A stretch of 64,000 nt of DNA from DASUPK01 sp963695675 (GCA_963695675.1 CAVOGY010000007.1:248001-312000); one strand, 5' to 3'; numbered from the stretch's first letter, positions 16,255-24,517 are shown. Numbers and translations are program-made. The notes: generated by a model from the letters alone, not told the origin.

Positions 16255-16583
16255 CCCTGTTTCCGCGGAGTCTCGACCTCAAGCGTGAGACCGTCGACGC
16301 CCGTGACTGTGACCCGCTCGCCGACCTCCGCCCGCGAGGCGCAGCGGGCGTGCCAGATCTCACCCCGCAGACGGACTCGCCCCCGAGGATCGCAGGTCTC
16401 GATCACCTCGCCCGTCGTCCCGATCAGGCCCTCCACCCCGGTCCTCACCCGGTAGCGGCGCAGGAAGCGGACCCAGAAGCCGACCTCCGCTACCTCGATC
16501 ACGATGCCGAGTGCCACCGCAGCAATGCCCCAGCCCGGCGGGAGCACGAATAGGGCGAGGAGGATCGCGCCAACGAGCAGCAT
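16251..16583 (-). CDS. NfeD-like membrane protein, short form
   Basis: 110 aa. Two adjacent hydrophobic helices (about 1-20 and 21-38) are followed by an OB-fold domain with the NfeD hallmark GLIGTTGEVIETCDPRGRVRLRGEIWHA and a final EVGERVTVTGVDGLTLEVE. Short NfeD proteins lack the ClpP-like protease domain and usually partner stomatin/SPFH proteins in membrane quality control; no SPFH gene is adjacent here. The ATG start is well placed. Confidence 0.8.
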   Translation of the reverse strand: MLLVGAILLALFVLPPGWGIAAVALGIVIEVAEVGFWVRFLRRYRVRTGVEGLIGTTGEVIETCDPRGRVRLRGEIWHARCASRAEVGERVTVTGVDGLTLEVETPRKQG

Positions 16584-16607
16584 CGGCCGATGCTATGGCG
16601 AATGACG

Positions 16608-16878
16608 CTAGGCGCACTTGGGGGAACGCGCGCGGCGCCGGACGGTTGGGGTTGCGCGTCGGGGCGTTGTCGTCGCTTAGTGGAACCTCGGCGACGACGA
16701 AGGGCTGGGTGGGCTGCATCTCCGCCCGCTTTCCGTGCACGCTCTCGCGCACGGATTCGACGACCTCGCCCACCGCCTCCTCGCTGGGCTCGATTTCCCG
16801 ATTGAGGTCGGCGATCGTCGTCCGGAGAGCATCCATCTCCTCGGCATCCTCCCAAGAGGCGCCGTCGCCCTTGGCCAT
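16608..16878 (-). CDS. Hypothetical acidic protein, possibly frameshifted
   Basis: Starts MAKGDGASWEDAEEMDALRT and continues with a charged helical stretch (ADLNREIEPSEEAVGEVVES) and an Asn/Pro/Arg-rich part. In its own frame it stays open into the NfeD-like gene by more than 200 bases, which is unlikely; a one-base shift near 16640 would end it at 16608. No family recognised. It abuts the sugar-dehydrogenase remnant, so it may itself be part of a decayed region. Confidence 0.35.
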
Positions 16879-17066
16879 CACCGCCTGCTCACCTCACCGA
16901 CGTCCCCGATCGTCAGGTCCCCGGTGAGGCGATCGAAGGAGAACGCCATGGGTTGCGCAGCCCGTAGGAGTAGATCTCGTCCGCGCCGAGGGTGGCACCC
17001 GCGAACGGGTTGTCGGCGGGAATCGAGTACTGGAAGGGCGCAGCTCGTCCTGGCCGATCAGCAGCT
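16878..17066 (-). pseudogene. Remnant of a PQQ-type glucose/sorbosone dehydrogenase
   Basis: The minus strand encodes APFQYSIPADNPFAG, then ATLGADEIYSYGLRNPWR, then (after a one-base shift) FSFDRLTGDLTIGDVGE and a stop. This order, IPADNPF...YGLRNPWR.SFD...G.L.IGDVG, is the core signature of GSDH-family aldose dehydrogenases, normally 350-450 residues long. Only about 55 codons remain, so this is a gene relic. It does not have a usable start. Confidence 0.75.
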
Positions 17067-17088
17067 AGTTGCGGCCCTTCTTCCCCTT

Positions 17089-18172
17089 CTACTTCTTAGG
17101 GCCGCCGCTGCAGAGCCCATCCGGGTCGGACGTGGCGCAATGGTTCTTTATGAAGGCGACCGTGCCATTGCCATTCCAGAACAGGTCGTTCGGCAAGTTG
17201 TCGAAAGCCTTGTTGTGGGCGACCACATCGTTCTGCGGGTCGGTTCCACCGGGCAACTGGGTGACCGCGATGCCGCCAGACAGGAACGAGGCGTCGCTCG
17301 GCTGGTTGCCGCGAACGTCGTTGTGCGAGACGCTCGTGTCGAACGCCCCGAGCAAGCCAATGCCGAGGCCGGACATGGGCGGCTCGTCCTCCTGCGGATC
17401 GCCGGGGCAGGCCTTGTTGTTCTCCAGCACGCGGTTGTGGTCGATCTGGAAGTTGCCGGCCGGACCGGGGGCGTCGGCGAGCGCGAGCAGCCCGGCGCAG
17501 TTGCCGATGAGCCGGTTCTGGCTCACGTTCCCGCCCACCGCGTCGCGCAGCAGGATCCCCTCGCCGTTGTTGTCGATCGAGCGGTTGTGTCGCACGACGG
17601 CGTTCGCCTCCGGCGAGTCGCCGACGTAGAGGCCGGGGGCGGCGTTGTCGCTAGAGAGGTTGTGGAGGTAGTGCGGGCTCTTGGAGACTGAGCGCGAAGG
17701 CACCGTAGCCGCCGTTGTCGAGCAGCTTGTCGTGGGAGACCCGCAGGAGCTCGGAACCGAAGGCGAGGATGCCGGCCCCGCTGAAGTGCTCGATCGTGAA
17801 GCCCTTTATCCGCACTCCGGTCACGTAGTCGGTGATCACGTCGTATTCAGGTCGACCTGCTCCCAGGACACAGATCCCGGTGACCGGCTCGATTGGGGGG
17901 CAGGGCGTGTCGTTGGGGTTTGTCGGGGGATGCAGCCGGACGTGGTTGCCCTTCAGGCGGATACCGTCCTTGTCGATCAGGAGCGACTCTTGATAGGTGC
18001 CGCGGTGGACAACGACGGTTTCCCCGGGCTTGGCCGCATCGATTGCCGCCTGGATCGACTCGCCCTCGCGGACCTGGTGCGTCTTGGCGTACGCTGGCGC
18101 GCCGCCCAGCAGACCGGCCAGGACGATCGCCGCGGTGGCGCACAGAGCTCGGTGATAACGAGAGATGATCAG
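17089..18172 (-). pseudogene. Secreted right-handed beta-helix (NosD-like) protein, one frameshift, CTG start
   Basis: A signal peptide (IISRYHRALCATAAIVLAG, then APAYA) is followed by HQVREGESIQAAIDAAKPGETVVV and repeated beta-helix rungs with Asn ladders (VRHNRSIDNNGEGILL, IDHNRVLENN, VSHNDVRGNQ). This is the periplasmic copper-binding/pectate-lyase-like fold. One extra C near 17695 shifts the frame; corrected length is 361 codons. No ATG, GTG or TTG exists in frame near the signal peptide; a CTG at 18172 fits exactly. Ligand unknown. Confidence 0.7.
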
Positions 18173-18224
18173 TTCTCGATCGGGGTTGGCCCGCAGCCAA
18201 AATACTACTCCGGGCGTTCGTCGC

Positions 18225-18424
18225 TCACGCCTTGAACGTTTCCTGCACGACCTCGACCGCCTCAGCTTCACGGGCCCCGCGTACAGAGATTCGACACCGT
18301 GGGCGACGGCGGTGGCGAGGCCGAGCGCCTCGTGGGCGGACGAGCCGTTGGCGACGGCGAGCCGGCAGAGCTCCTCGTCGTAGCTGACAAACCGGCGGTT
18401 TGCGAGACCGCACTGGCTCCGCAA
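18225..18424 (-). pseudogene. Small hypothetical protein, frameshifted
   Basis: From a TTG at 18424 the frame reads NRRFVSYDEELCRLAVANGS and SAHEALGLATAVAHGVESLYA, then needs a shift to REAEAVEVVQETFKA and a stop at 18225. The joined 66-residue product has a coherent amphipathic helical pattern, suggesting a once real gene. It lies upstream of the beta-helix gene on the same strand. Family not recognised. Confidence 0.4.
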
Positions 18425-18463
18425 TCTCCGCCCCGTCCCTTCGCGAGATAGTCTCCGCGCCGC

Positions 18464-18673
18464 ATGTCGAGAAGGCAGACTGGAATGGTGGTCGTCCTCG
18501 TGGGCGTTGTAGCCGCGCTGATCGCCGCGTTGGCTAATCCGCTCGGGATTGGGGACCCCGGGTGGGGCTGGAAGCAGAGCGTGCTGCTCGCCATCGGGAT
18601 CCTCCTGATCATCGCCGGTGGGGTCATGGCGCTTCGCTCTCCCAGCAGCGGGACAGCTCCACCCGGCCAGTAG
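18464..18673 (+). CDS. Small two-helix membrane protein
   Basis: 69 aa: MSRRQTG, helix 1 (MVVVLVGVVAALIAALANP), a short Gly/Trp loop (GIGDPGWGWKQ), helix 2 (LLAIGILLIIAGGVMAL), then a Ser/Pro tail. It is divergent from the frameshifted small gene at 18225. No known family. The repeat at 18705 follows its stop by 31 bases. Confidence 0.55.
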   Translation: MSRRQTGMVVVLVGVVAALIAALANPLGIGDPGWGWKQSVLLAIGILLIIAGGVMALRSPSSGTAPPGQ

Positions 18674-18704
18674 AGGGGCTACGGCAGTCGAGAGCGAGCC
18701 GTGA

Positions 18705-18733
18705 AAGCCGCCGGGCAGCGGGAGTAAGCCAAG
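18705..18733 (+). repeat. Second dispersed repeat type, copy A
   Basis: AAGCCGCCGGGC, A, GCGGGAGTA, A, GCCAAG. 26 of 29 bases match 29003-29031. Both copies follow the stop of a small plus-strand gene and are preceded 30 or so bases upstream by GAGGGGC. Confidence 0.55.
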
Positions 18734-18806
18734 ACTCACCAGCAACGGTTGAGCGAGCCGAACGTCGGGTCCCCCATGCCACACCTCCAGGGAAGGAGGG
18801 GCACGC

Positions 18807-18920
18807 TTGATCTGGACGATCCTCGCAATGCTCGTGATCTGGTCAGCCCTCTCAATCCTTGGGTGCTTTGCTTTCCCGGCCTGGATGCGCGCTGGCGAAC
18901 TCGGAACCAGGTTCCTCTGA
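18807..18920 (+). CDS. Very small single-helix membrane protein
   Basis: 37 aa from TTG with a perfect AAGGAGG eight bases upstream. One strongly hydrophobic helix (IWTILAMLVIWSALSILG, CFAFPAW) and a short polar tail MRAGELGTRFL. It is supported by the Shine-Dalgarno and the hydrophobic pattern only; no homologue is known to me. Confidence 0.45.
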   Translation: MIWTILAMLVIWSALSILGCFAFPAWMRAGELGTRFL

Positions 18921-19138
18921 GTCACGTCATTTGACTTCGAAGGTGGCGATCCTGATCGGCATCGCCTCCTCGTGCGCCACCATCGCAGCGAGCATCTCGG
19001 CATGGTCAGGGACCCGTCGCCTCTGACCTAGCAGGGAATGTTGATCTCCCAGGTCACGGGCGCTTTTCCGGCTCGAGCGCCGAGACTGGAATCCTCACAG
19101 CACCGAGGGGCTAGGCGGGCGGCGGCCCAGAAAGTACG
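18921..19138. other. Intergenic stretch, possible minus-strand C-terminal fragment
   Basis: No convincing gene. The minus strand can be read as VPDHAEMLAAMVAHEEAMP then IRIATFEVK and a stop near 18929, which has coding character but no clear start. It may be the tail of a lost gene. Confidence 0.25.
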
Positions 19139-19139
19139 A

Positions 19140-19160
19140 AACCCCGCCTTAGCAGGGGTT
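19140..19160 (-). terminator. Hairpin after tRNA-Cys
   Basis: AACCCC, loop of nine, GGGGTT; read on the minus strand it follows the tRNA-Cys 3' end by 8 bases and is followed by a short T-containing tail. Confidence 0.5.
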
Positions 19161-19168
19161 CCGTGGAG

Positions 19169-19239
19169 AGGCGCCTACCGGAATCGAACCGGTGTAAACG
19201 GCTTTGCAGGCCGCTGCGTAGCCACTCCGCCAAGGCGCC
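19169..19239 (-). tRNA. tRNA-Cys (GCA)
   Basis: Minus strand: acceptor GGCGCCT/AGGCGCC, anticodon stem GCGGC/GCCGT (one G-T pair) with loop CTGCAAA (anticodon GCA), T loop TTCGATT, discriminator T as usual for tRNA-Cys. 71 nt, no CCA. Confidence 0.95.
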
Positions 19240-19280
19240 AGGCTGATCAGAGCCTAGCGACGGGCCTCTGAGCTGGAAAC

Positions 19281-19310
19281 GCCCCGCAAGGCCATCCTGG
19301 CCTTCGGGGC
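19281..19310 (-). terminator. Two-tier hairpin between tRNA genes
   Basis: GCCCCG/CGGGGC outer and GGCC/GGCC inner stems separate tRNA-Gly from tRNA-Cys, suggesting separate transcripts or a processing site. Confidence 0.45.
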
Positions 19311-19325
19311 GGTGGAGTCAAGGCA

Positions 19326-19399
19326 AGCGGCTGATGGGATTCGAACCCACGACCTTCTGCATGGCAAGCAGACGCTCTAGCCAACTGAGCTACAGCCGC
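19326..19399 (-). tRNA. tRNA-Gly (GCC)
   Basis: Minus strand: acceptor GCGGCTG/CAGCCGC, D stem GCTC/GAGC, anticodon stem TCTGC/GCAGA with loop TTGCCAT (anticodon GCC), T loop TTCGAAT, discriminator T. Its 5' end and flank are duplicated at 20046-20083. Confidence 0.95.
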
Positions 19400-19655
19400 G
19401 CGAGGCCCGATTCTAGCTTCGCCGTGCGGTCTCCCGCCTCGGCGCCGCTCGGGGTGGGTACCCCATCGTCGTCATTGCAACCGGCTCCCTGCCCATTCCT
19501 GCCCATTCGAGGGCGCGATCGAGGGCCGCCAGGTGCTCGCCGCTGAGCTTTTCGCGGCCCTTCGCCGCCTTCGCGTGGACGCGCAAGACGAATCTTGCAT
19601 CGGTACCTCGAGCGTGGGAGCCTGCGGCCCGACCCGCGATGACGAGGAGGAGAAG

Positions 19656-19976
19656 ATGCCGAAGTACCGATTCGACGCCAAATACACGGTTCAGGGCGAG
19701 GAGGGCGTGCGCAGCAAAGGCGGTAGCGATCGGCGGAAAGCGGTGGCCGACATGGTGAAGAGCGTGGGCGGCGAGCTCGAGTGCCTTTACTTCGAGTTCG
19801 GTGACCAAGACGTCTTTTCAATCGTCGATCTTCCCGACGACGAGGCCGCCGCAGCGGTTGCCTTGATCGCCAATGCCGCAGGAGGAGCGACGGTGAAGAC
19901 GACCGTGCTGCTCACACCCGAACAGGTAGACGAGGCGGCGGATCGTGCGGTCGAGTACCGTCCGCCGGGGCTCTAA
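19656..19976 (+). CDS. GYD-like domain protein
   Basis: 106 aa. The ATG is preceded by GAGGAGGAG. MPKYRFDAKYTVQGEEGVRSKGG, AVADMVKSVGGELECLYFEFG, DVFSIVDLPDDEAAAAVALI and VKTTVLLTPEQVDEA match small GYD-domain proteins (ferredoxin-like, of unknown function). It lies between tRNA-Gly and a partial copy of that tRNA, and the 256 bases upstream hold no clear gene, so it may have arrived by insertion at the tRNA. Confidence 0.8.
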   Translation: MPKYRFDAKYTVQGEEGVRSKGGSDRRKAVADMVKSVGGELECLYFEFGDQDVFSIVDLPDDEAAAAVALIANAAGGATVKTTVLLTPEQVDEAADRAVEYRPPGL

Positions 19977-20045
19977 GTAACCACGCAGCTGGCCGCCAAT
20001 TCCTATCTTCAACGCCTCGCCCCGCTTCGCTCACGCCTGGTACCC

Positions 20046-20083
20046 GACGCTGTAGCCCCAGCTGAGCTACAGCCGCGCGAGGC
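20046..20083 (-). pseudogene. Partial tRNA copy (5' end of tRNA-Gly)
   Basis: 20058-20083 matches 19381-19406 at 25 of 26 bases, covering the 5' acceptor strand, D stem and 6-7 bases of 5' flank; looser similarity runs on to 20046 through the D loop. No anticodon arm follows. It is a relic or duplicated target, not a functional tRNA. Confidence 0.7.
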
Positions 20084-20139
20084 GAAAGGTGTAGGCGCGC
20101 ACCTGCCGGGTCCGGCGCCTACTCCCCCTAATTTTGGGT

Positions 20140-20183
20140 ATGGTCCCCGGGACTTGGGGTTACCAATCACGGAAGGGGACCAT
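20140..20183 (+). promoter_or_regulatory. Inverted repeat covering the Shine-Dalgarno of the protease gene
   Basis: ATGGTCCCC (20140-20148) is the exact complement of GGGGACCAT (20175-20183), which contains the Shine-Dalgarno just before the ATG at 20186. If the transcript includes both arms, the 9-bp stem would hide the ribosome site. A TATGGT box (20139-20144) overlaps the first arm, so the site could instead be a promoter-operator. Confidence 0.4.
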
Positions 20184-20185
20184 CG

Positions 20186-21028
20186 ATGCACCGAAAGGCT
20201 CTGACCGCGCTGGTCGCAGCTGCCGCGATCTCTGCCATCGCCATCACACCATCGGCCGCCTCGGCCTGGGCGCCGGCCGACCAGGGGACCGTCCATCCAG
20301 GGGTTCAGGTCTTCACGGAGGGCGCGCAGTGCACCGCGAACTTCGTCTACCAGGATGTCTCGAACACCTATCTCGGGCAGGCGGCGCACTGCTCGGGCAC
20401 CGGCGCCGCCACCGACACGAACGGCTGCGACTCGGGGTCGCTGCCGATCGGGACGCCGGTGGACGTCACCGGGGCAGATCACCCGGGAGTGCTCGCCTAC
20501 AACTCGTGGCTCACCATGCAGTCGAAGGGCGAGACCGACGAGAACACCTGCGCGTTCAACGACCTCGCCCTGATCCGGCTCGATCCGGCTGACGTGGCGA
20601 AGGTGAACCCGTCGGTGCCGCAGCTCGGCGGACCCACCGGGGTGGGCGCCTGGGGCGCCTCGGGCTCAACCGTCTACAGCTACGGCAACTCCGAGCTGCG
20701 CGGCGGCGTCACCGCGCTAAGCCCGAAGCAGGGAGTGGTCGTCCAGAACACCGCAGGCGGCTGGAGCCACGACGTCTATACGGCGACGCCCGGGATCCCG
20801 GGTGACTCCGGCAGCGGATTCTTGAACGCGAGCGGCAGCGCCATCGGCGTTCTCAGCACGGTGCAGCTCGCACCGCTGGCCGGCTCGAACGGCGTCGGCG
20901 ACCTCCCCAACGAGATCGCCTACATGCATGCCAACGCTCCCGGATTCGCCGGGGTCAACCTGGTGCCGGGAACCGAGCCGTTCAACGGGAACGTCGTCCA
21001 GGCCGTCCTGAAGGGAATCGGCCTCTAA
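20186..21028 (+). CDS. Secreted trypsin-fold serine protease
   Basis: 280 aa. A signal peptide (MHRKALTALVAAAAISAIAI, cleavage near ASA) is followed by a chymotrypsin-like domain with all three catalytic residues in order: His in LGQAAHC, Asp in FNDLALIRL, Ser in PGDSGSGFL. Cys pairs around CTANF/AHC and GCDSG/NTCAF could form disulfides. GDSGSGF is typical of actinobacterial S1-type enzymes. It is a single gene followed by a strong terminator. The substrate is unknown; expected location is outside the membrane. Confidence 0.88.
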   Translation: MHRKALTALVAAAAISAIAITPSAASAWAPADQGTVHPGVQVFTEGAQCTANFVYQDVSNTYLGQAAHCSGTGAATDTNGCDSGSLPIGTPVDVTGADHPGVLAYNSWLTMQSKGETDENTCAFNDLALIRLDPADVAKVNPSVPQLGGPTGVGAWGASGSTVYSYGNSELRGGVTALSPKQGVVVQNTAGGWSHDVYTATPGIPGDSGSGFLNASGSAIGVLSTVQLAPLAGSNGVGDLPNEIAYMHANAPGFAGVNLVPGTEPFNGNVVQAVLKGIGL

Positions 21029-21060
21029 GGCATATGCAGCTACCTCGATGAGAAGGCTGG

Positions 21061-21090
21061 AGAGGCCGGGTCTCCGAGGGCCCGGCCTCT
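21061..21090. terminator. Bidirectional terminator between protease and aldo/keto reductase
   Basis: AGAGGCCGGG, ten-base loop, CCCGGCCTCT, then TCATTT. A perfect 10-bp stem between convergent genes. Confidence 0.85.
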
Positions 21091-21098
21091 TCATTTCC

Positions 21099-21965
21099 TC
21101 AGCCTGAAGCCGACTCGAGCTCCGCCAGCTCGTCCTGGGAGAGGCGCACCGCGGCCGCCCCGAGGTTCTGCTCGAGGTGCTCGACGGATGAGGTGCCCGG
21201 GATCGGCAGGATGACGGGCGAGTGCGCCAGGAGCCAGGCGAGCGCAACCTGCCCCGGCGACGCTTCGTGTCGCGACGCGATCCGGTCCACGGGACCGCCC
21301 GGCTGGGCGAGATGGCCCGCCTCGATCGGAGCCCACGGGAAGAAGGCGATCCCGAGCTCCTCGCACCGATCGACGACATCCTGCGAGGAGCGATCGATGA
21401 GACTGAACCGGTTCTGGACGGAGACGACCTCGACGATCTCGCGGGCGGTCTCGAGCTGGTCCAGAGAGACGTTGGAGACGCCGATGTGGCGGATCTTGCC
21501 CTCCGCCTGGAGCTCCTTGAGCGCACCGATCGAAATCTCGTACGGCACCTTCGGATCGGGGCGGTGGTGCTGGTAGAGCTCGATGGTGTCGAGCCGCAAC
21601 CGTCGGAGCGAACCCTCGCAGGCCTCCCTCAGATGCTCCGGGCGCCCATCGGCTGGCCAGCCACGTCCCGGACCGGTCCGAACCAGCCCGCCCTTGGTGG
21701 CGATCAACAGATCATCCGGATAGGGATGGAGGGCCTCTGCAATCAGCTCCTCGCTGACATTCGGCCCGTACGAGTCGGCGGTGTCGATCAAATTGACGCC
21801 GAGCTCCACCGCGCGCCGCAGGACCGCGATGGCGCCGTCGTGATCGGGCGGAGGCCCCCAGATTCCCGGACCGGTGATCCGCATCGCTCCGAAGCCGAGC
21901 CGGCGAACCGTCCGCTCGCCGATTGCGATCGTGCCGACGGCGTCATCGGTAAGTGCGGGAGCCAC
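21099..21965 (-). CDS. Aldo/keto reductase
   Basis: 288 aa TIM-barrel oxidoreductase. Catalytic tetrad: Asp in LIDTADSYGP, Tyr in the same motif, Lys in LLIATKGGL, His in ELYQHHRPD. The NADPH-binding C-terminal part has ILPIPGTSSVEHLEQNL. GKIRHIGVSN is a family signature. Substrate cannot be inferred. It is followed 30 bases away by the RNase H gene start on the same strand, so co-transcription downstream of rnhA is possible. Confidence 0.92.
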   Translation of the reverse strand: MAPALTDDAVGTIAIGERTVRRLGFGAMRITGPGIWGPPPDHDGAIAVLRRAVELGVNLIDTADSYGPNVSEELIAEALHPYPDDLLIATKGGLVRTGPGRGWPADGRPEHLREACEGSLRRLRLDTIELYQHHRPDPKVPYEISIGALKELQAEGKIRHIGVSNVSLDQLETAREIVEVVSVQNRFSLIDRSSQDVVDRCEELGIAFFPWAPIEAGHLAQPGGPVDRIASRHEASPGQVALAWLLAHSPVILPIPGTSSVEHLEQNLGAAAVRLSQDELAELESASG

Positions 21966-21995
21966 CGGGTGACCTTAGCGACGGGCAGCCGCCGG

Positions 21996-22412
21996 CTAGG
22001 CGGCGCGGTCGAGCGCCTCGTTGAGGAGCTCGTCGGCGCGCTCGTTCTCGCCACGCCTCACGTGGCGGATCGACCAGTTACCGAGGTCACGTAGCGCATC
22101 CCTCACCTCGGCGTGCAGCGGACGGAGGTGCTCCTGCTTCACCTTCCACCTGCCGCGAACCTGCTCCACGATCAGCATCGAGTCCCCGACGAATTCGACC
22201 TCGTCCGCCCCGAGCTGCTTGGCGAGATCGATGCCGAGCAGCAGCGCGCGGTACTCGGCCACGTTGTTGGTGGCCTCGCCGATCGTCTCCGCGCGCTCGG
22301 CCAGCACCGCTCCGGAGGGATCGGTGACGACGGCTGCGATCGCGGCCGGGCCCGGGTTCCCGCGCGAGCCCCCGTCGACGTTCACGATCAGTCTCTTGGC
22401 CACGTGCGGCAA
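21996..22412 (-). CDS. rnhA: Ribonuclease HI family protein
   Basis: 138 aa. Catalytic acids are visible: Asp in VNVDGGSRGNPGP, Glu in NNVAEYRALL, Asp in VGDSMLIVEQV, and Asp in NERADELLNEAL. It degrades RNA in RNA-DNA hybrids. The form is the short, archaeal/actinobacterial RNase HI type without the basic protrusion. It starts 17 bases after the EF-G-like stop. Confidence 0.92.
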   Translation of the reverse strand: MPHVAKRLIVNVDGGSRGNPGPAAIAAVVTDPSGAVLAERAETIGEATNNVAEYRALLLGIDLAKQLGADEVEFVGDSMLIVEQVRGRWKVKQEHLRPLHAEVRDALRDLGNWSIRHVRRGENERADELLNEALDRAA

Positions 22413-22429
22413 GCTACCTGCCGCAACCG

Positions 22430-24517
22430 TTAGGCCCGGACTTCCTCCTCGGCGCGGGCCTCCGAGATCACCTTCTGGGCCAGGTGCGAGGGGATCTCCT
22501 CGTGCCGAGCGAACTCCATCGTGTAGTCGCCGCGACCGCCGGTGATCTGCCGCAGGTCGCGCGCGTAATCGAGCACCTCGGCCATCGGCACCTCGGCCTT
22601 GATCTCCGTCGCGGAGCCCTTGGCCTCCATGCCGAGCGGCCGTCCGCGCCGCGAGTTGAGATCGCCGACCACGTCGCCGACCACGTCCTCGGGCACCGTG
22701 ACCGTGAGCAGCATGATCGGCTCGAGCAGCACCGGTTCGGCCTGCTCCATCGCCTGCTTGAAGGCCATCGAGCCGGCGATCTTGAATGCCATCTCCGAGG
22801 AGTCGACCGAGTGGTGTGAGCCGTCGTAGAGGGTGACCCGCACGTCCTTGACCGGGTAGCCGGCGAGGGTGCCGTGCTGCATCGCCTCGGCGATCCCCTT
22901 CTCAACGGCGGGGATGAACCCCTTGGGGATGACCCCGCCCTTGATCGCGTCGATGAAGTCCAGCCCAGTGCCCGGCTCGGCCGGCTCGAGCTCGATGTGG
23001 GCGTCCCCGAACTGGCCGCGCCCGCCGGTCTGTTTCTTGTAGCGCCCGTGCGCCTTGGCTGCCTTGCGGATCGACTCCAGATAGGGAACGCGCGGCGGGT
23101 GCAGGTTGATCTCGGCGCCGAAGCGCTCCTTCATCCGATCCGTGATCACCTCGACGTGGATCTGGGTGAGCCCGGCGATGATCTGCTCGCCGGTCTGCTG
23201 GTCGCGGTGGACGTCGAGGGTCGGGTCCTCCTCCTCGAGCCTCCGGATCGCGCTCGCCGCCTTCTCCTCGTCGCCCTTGGTCTTCGGCTCGAAGGCGAAG
23301 GCCATCACCGGCGCCGGCAGGTCGAGCGGCGGGAAGGAGATCCTCGTGTCCTTACCCGCCAGGACGTCGCCGGCACGGGTCTCCTTCAGCTTCGCCACCG
23401 CGCCGATGTCGCCGGCTCCGAGTTCCGAGACCTGTTCGTGCTCCTTGCCGTGGGAGACGAGCAGCTGGCCGATCCGTTCCTTGGCACGGCGGGTCACGTT
23501 GGTGACTTGTGAGTCGCCCTTCAGAACGCCCGAGTAGACGCGGAACAGGTTGAGGCGCCCGGCGTAGGGGTCGGCGAGAGTCTTGAAGACGTAGGCGATC
23601 AGCTCACCGTCCTCGTCGGGCACGATCTCGATCTCCTCGCCCTCCCCACCGATGGCCGTGATCGCGCCACGCATCGCGGGCGAGGGCAGGTCCTCGACCA
23701 GAGCCTCCAGCAGCCGGGTCGTCCCCAGGTTCTTGGTCGCGACCCCGCAGGCGACGGGGAAGATCTTGCCGTCGGTCACCCCCCGCTTCAGCACCGTGAC
23801 GATCTCGTCGTGGTCGATCTCCTCACCCTCGAGGTAGCGCTCCATGAGCTCGTCGGAGTTCTCAGCCACCTCGTCCATCAGCTTCTCGCGGTACTCCTGC
23901 GCCTGCGCCTGGAGCTCCTCGGGGATCTCCTGGGGCTCGGGCGCCCCCCTCCCCTCTCCCTGCGCGACGAAGGCCTTCATGTCGATCAGGTCGATCACGC
24001 CGCGCACCTCGTGCTCCGAGCCGATCGGGATCTCGGTTGCGACGACGTGGTTGCCGAAGGCGCTCTGGAGCGACTCCAGGGCCCGGAAGAAATCGGCCCG
24101 CTCGCGGTCGAGCATGTTGACGAAGACGAGGCGGGCAAGGCCTTCGCGGTCAGCGCGCTGCCAGAGCCGCTCGGTGTGGACCTCGACGCCCATCACCGCG
24201 TTCACGACAACCACCGCGGCATCGACCACCCGAAGCGCCGCGATCGTGTCGGCGATGAAGCTCGGCTCCCCGGGCGTGTCGATCAGGTTGATCTTGCGTC
24301 CGTCGTGCTCAAACGAGGCGACCGCGGCGCCGATCGACATCTCCCGCTCGTGCTCGTCCCCCTCGAAGTCGGAGACGGTGGTGCCGTCCTCGACACGGCC
24401 GAGGCGGTTGATGACACCGGCCTCGAAGAGCAACGCTTCGTTGAGCGACGTCTTGCCGCTGCCGCGATGGCCGATCAAGGCGACGTTCCGGATTCGGTCT
24501 GCGGCCTTGTGAGGCAT
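22430..24517 (-). CDS. Elongation factor G-like GTPase (FusA2 type)
   Basis: 695 aa with EF-G domains I-V. G1 is GHRGSGKTS, G3 is DTPGE; domain IV shows GRYKKQTGGRGQFGDAHIE and domain V DLNSRRGRPLGME. The insert-poor domain I and RNVALIGHRGSGKT start are typical of the EF-G2/FusA2 paralogues, not the main translocase. The G4 motif reads NMLDRERAD where NKxD is expected. Role uncertain (translation under stress is one proposal for the family). No rpsL, rpsG or tuf genes are nearby, consistent with a paralogue. Confidence 0.88.
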   Translation of the reverse strand: MPHKAADRIRNVALIGHRGSGKTSLNEALLFEAGVINRLGRVEDGTTVSDFEGDEHEREMSIGAAVASFEHDGRKINLIDTPGEPSFIADTIAALRVVDAAVVVVNAVMGVEVHTERLWQRADREGLARLVFVNMLDRERADFFRALESLQSAFGNHVVATEIPIGSEHEVRGVIDLIDMKAFVAQGEGRGAPEPQEIPEELQAQAQEYREKLMDEVAENSDELMERYLEGEEIDHDEIVTVLKRGVTDGKIFPVACGVATKNLGTTRLLEALVEDLPSPAMRGAITAIGGEGEEIEIVPDEDGELIAYVFKTLADPYAGRLNLFRVYSGVLKGDSQVTNVTRRAKERIGQLLVSHGKEHEQVSELGAGDIGAVAKLKETRAGDVLAGKDTRISFPPLDLPAPVMAFAFEPKTKGDEEKAASAIRRLEEEDPTLDVHRDQQTGEQIIAGLTQIHVEVITDRMKERFGAEINLHPPRVPYLESIRKAAKAHGRYKKQTGGRGQFGDAHIELEPAEPGTGLDFIDAIKGGVIPKGFIPAVEKGIAEAMQHGTLAGYPVKDVRVTLYDGSHHSVDSSEMAFKIAGSMAFKQAMEQAEPVLLEPIMLLTVTVPEDVVGDVVGDLNSRRGRPLGMEAKGSATEIKAEVPMAEVLDYARDLRQITGGRGDYTMEFARHEEIPSHLAQKVISEARAEEEVRA

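Noticed and set aside
14019..20083. The tRNA cluster as a full genomic-island boundary
   Set aside because: No integrase, mobility genes or matching far-end att site beyond the short tRNA-Gly duplication could be found.
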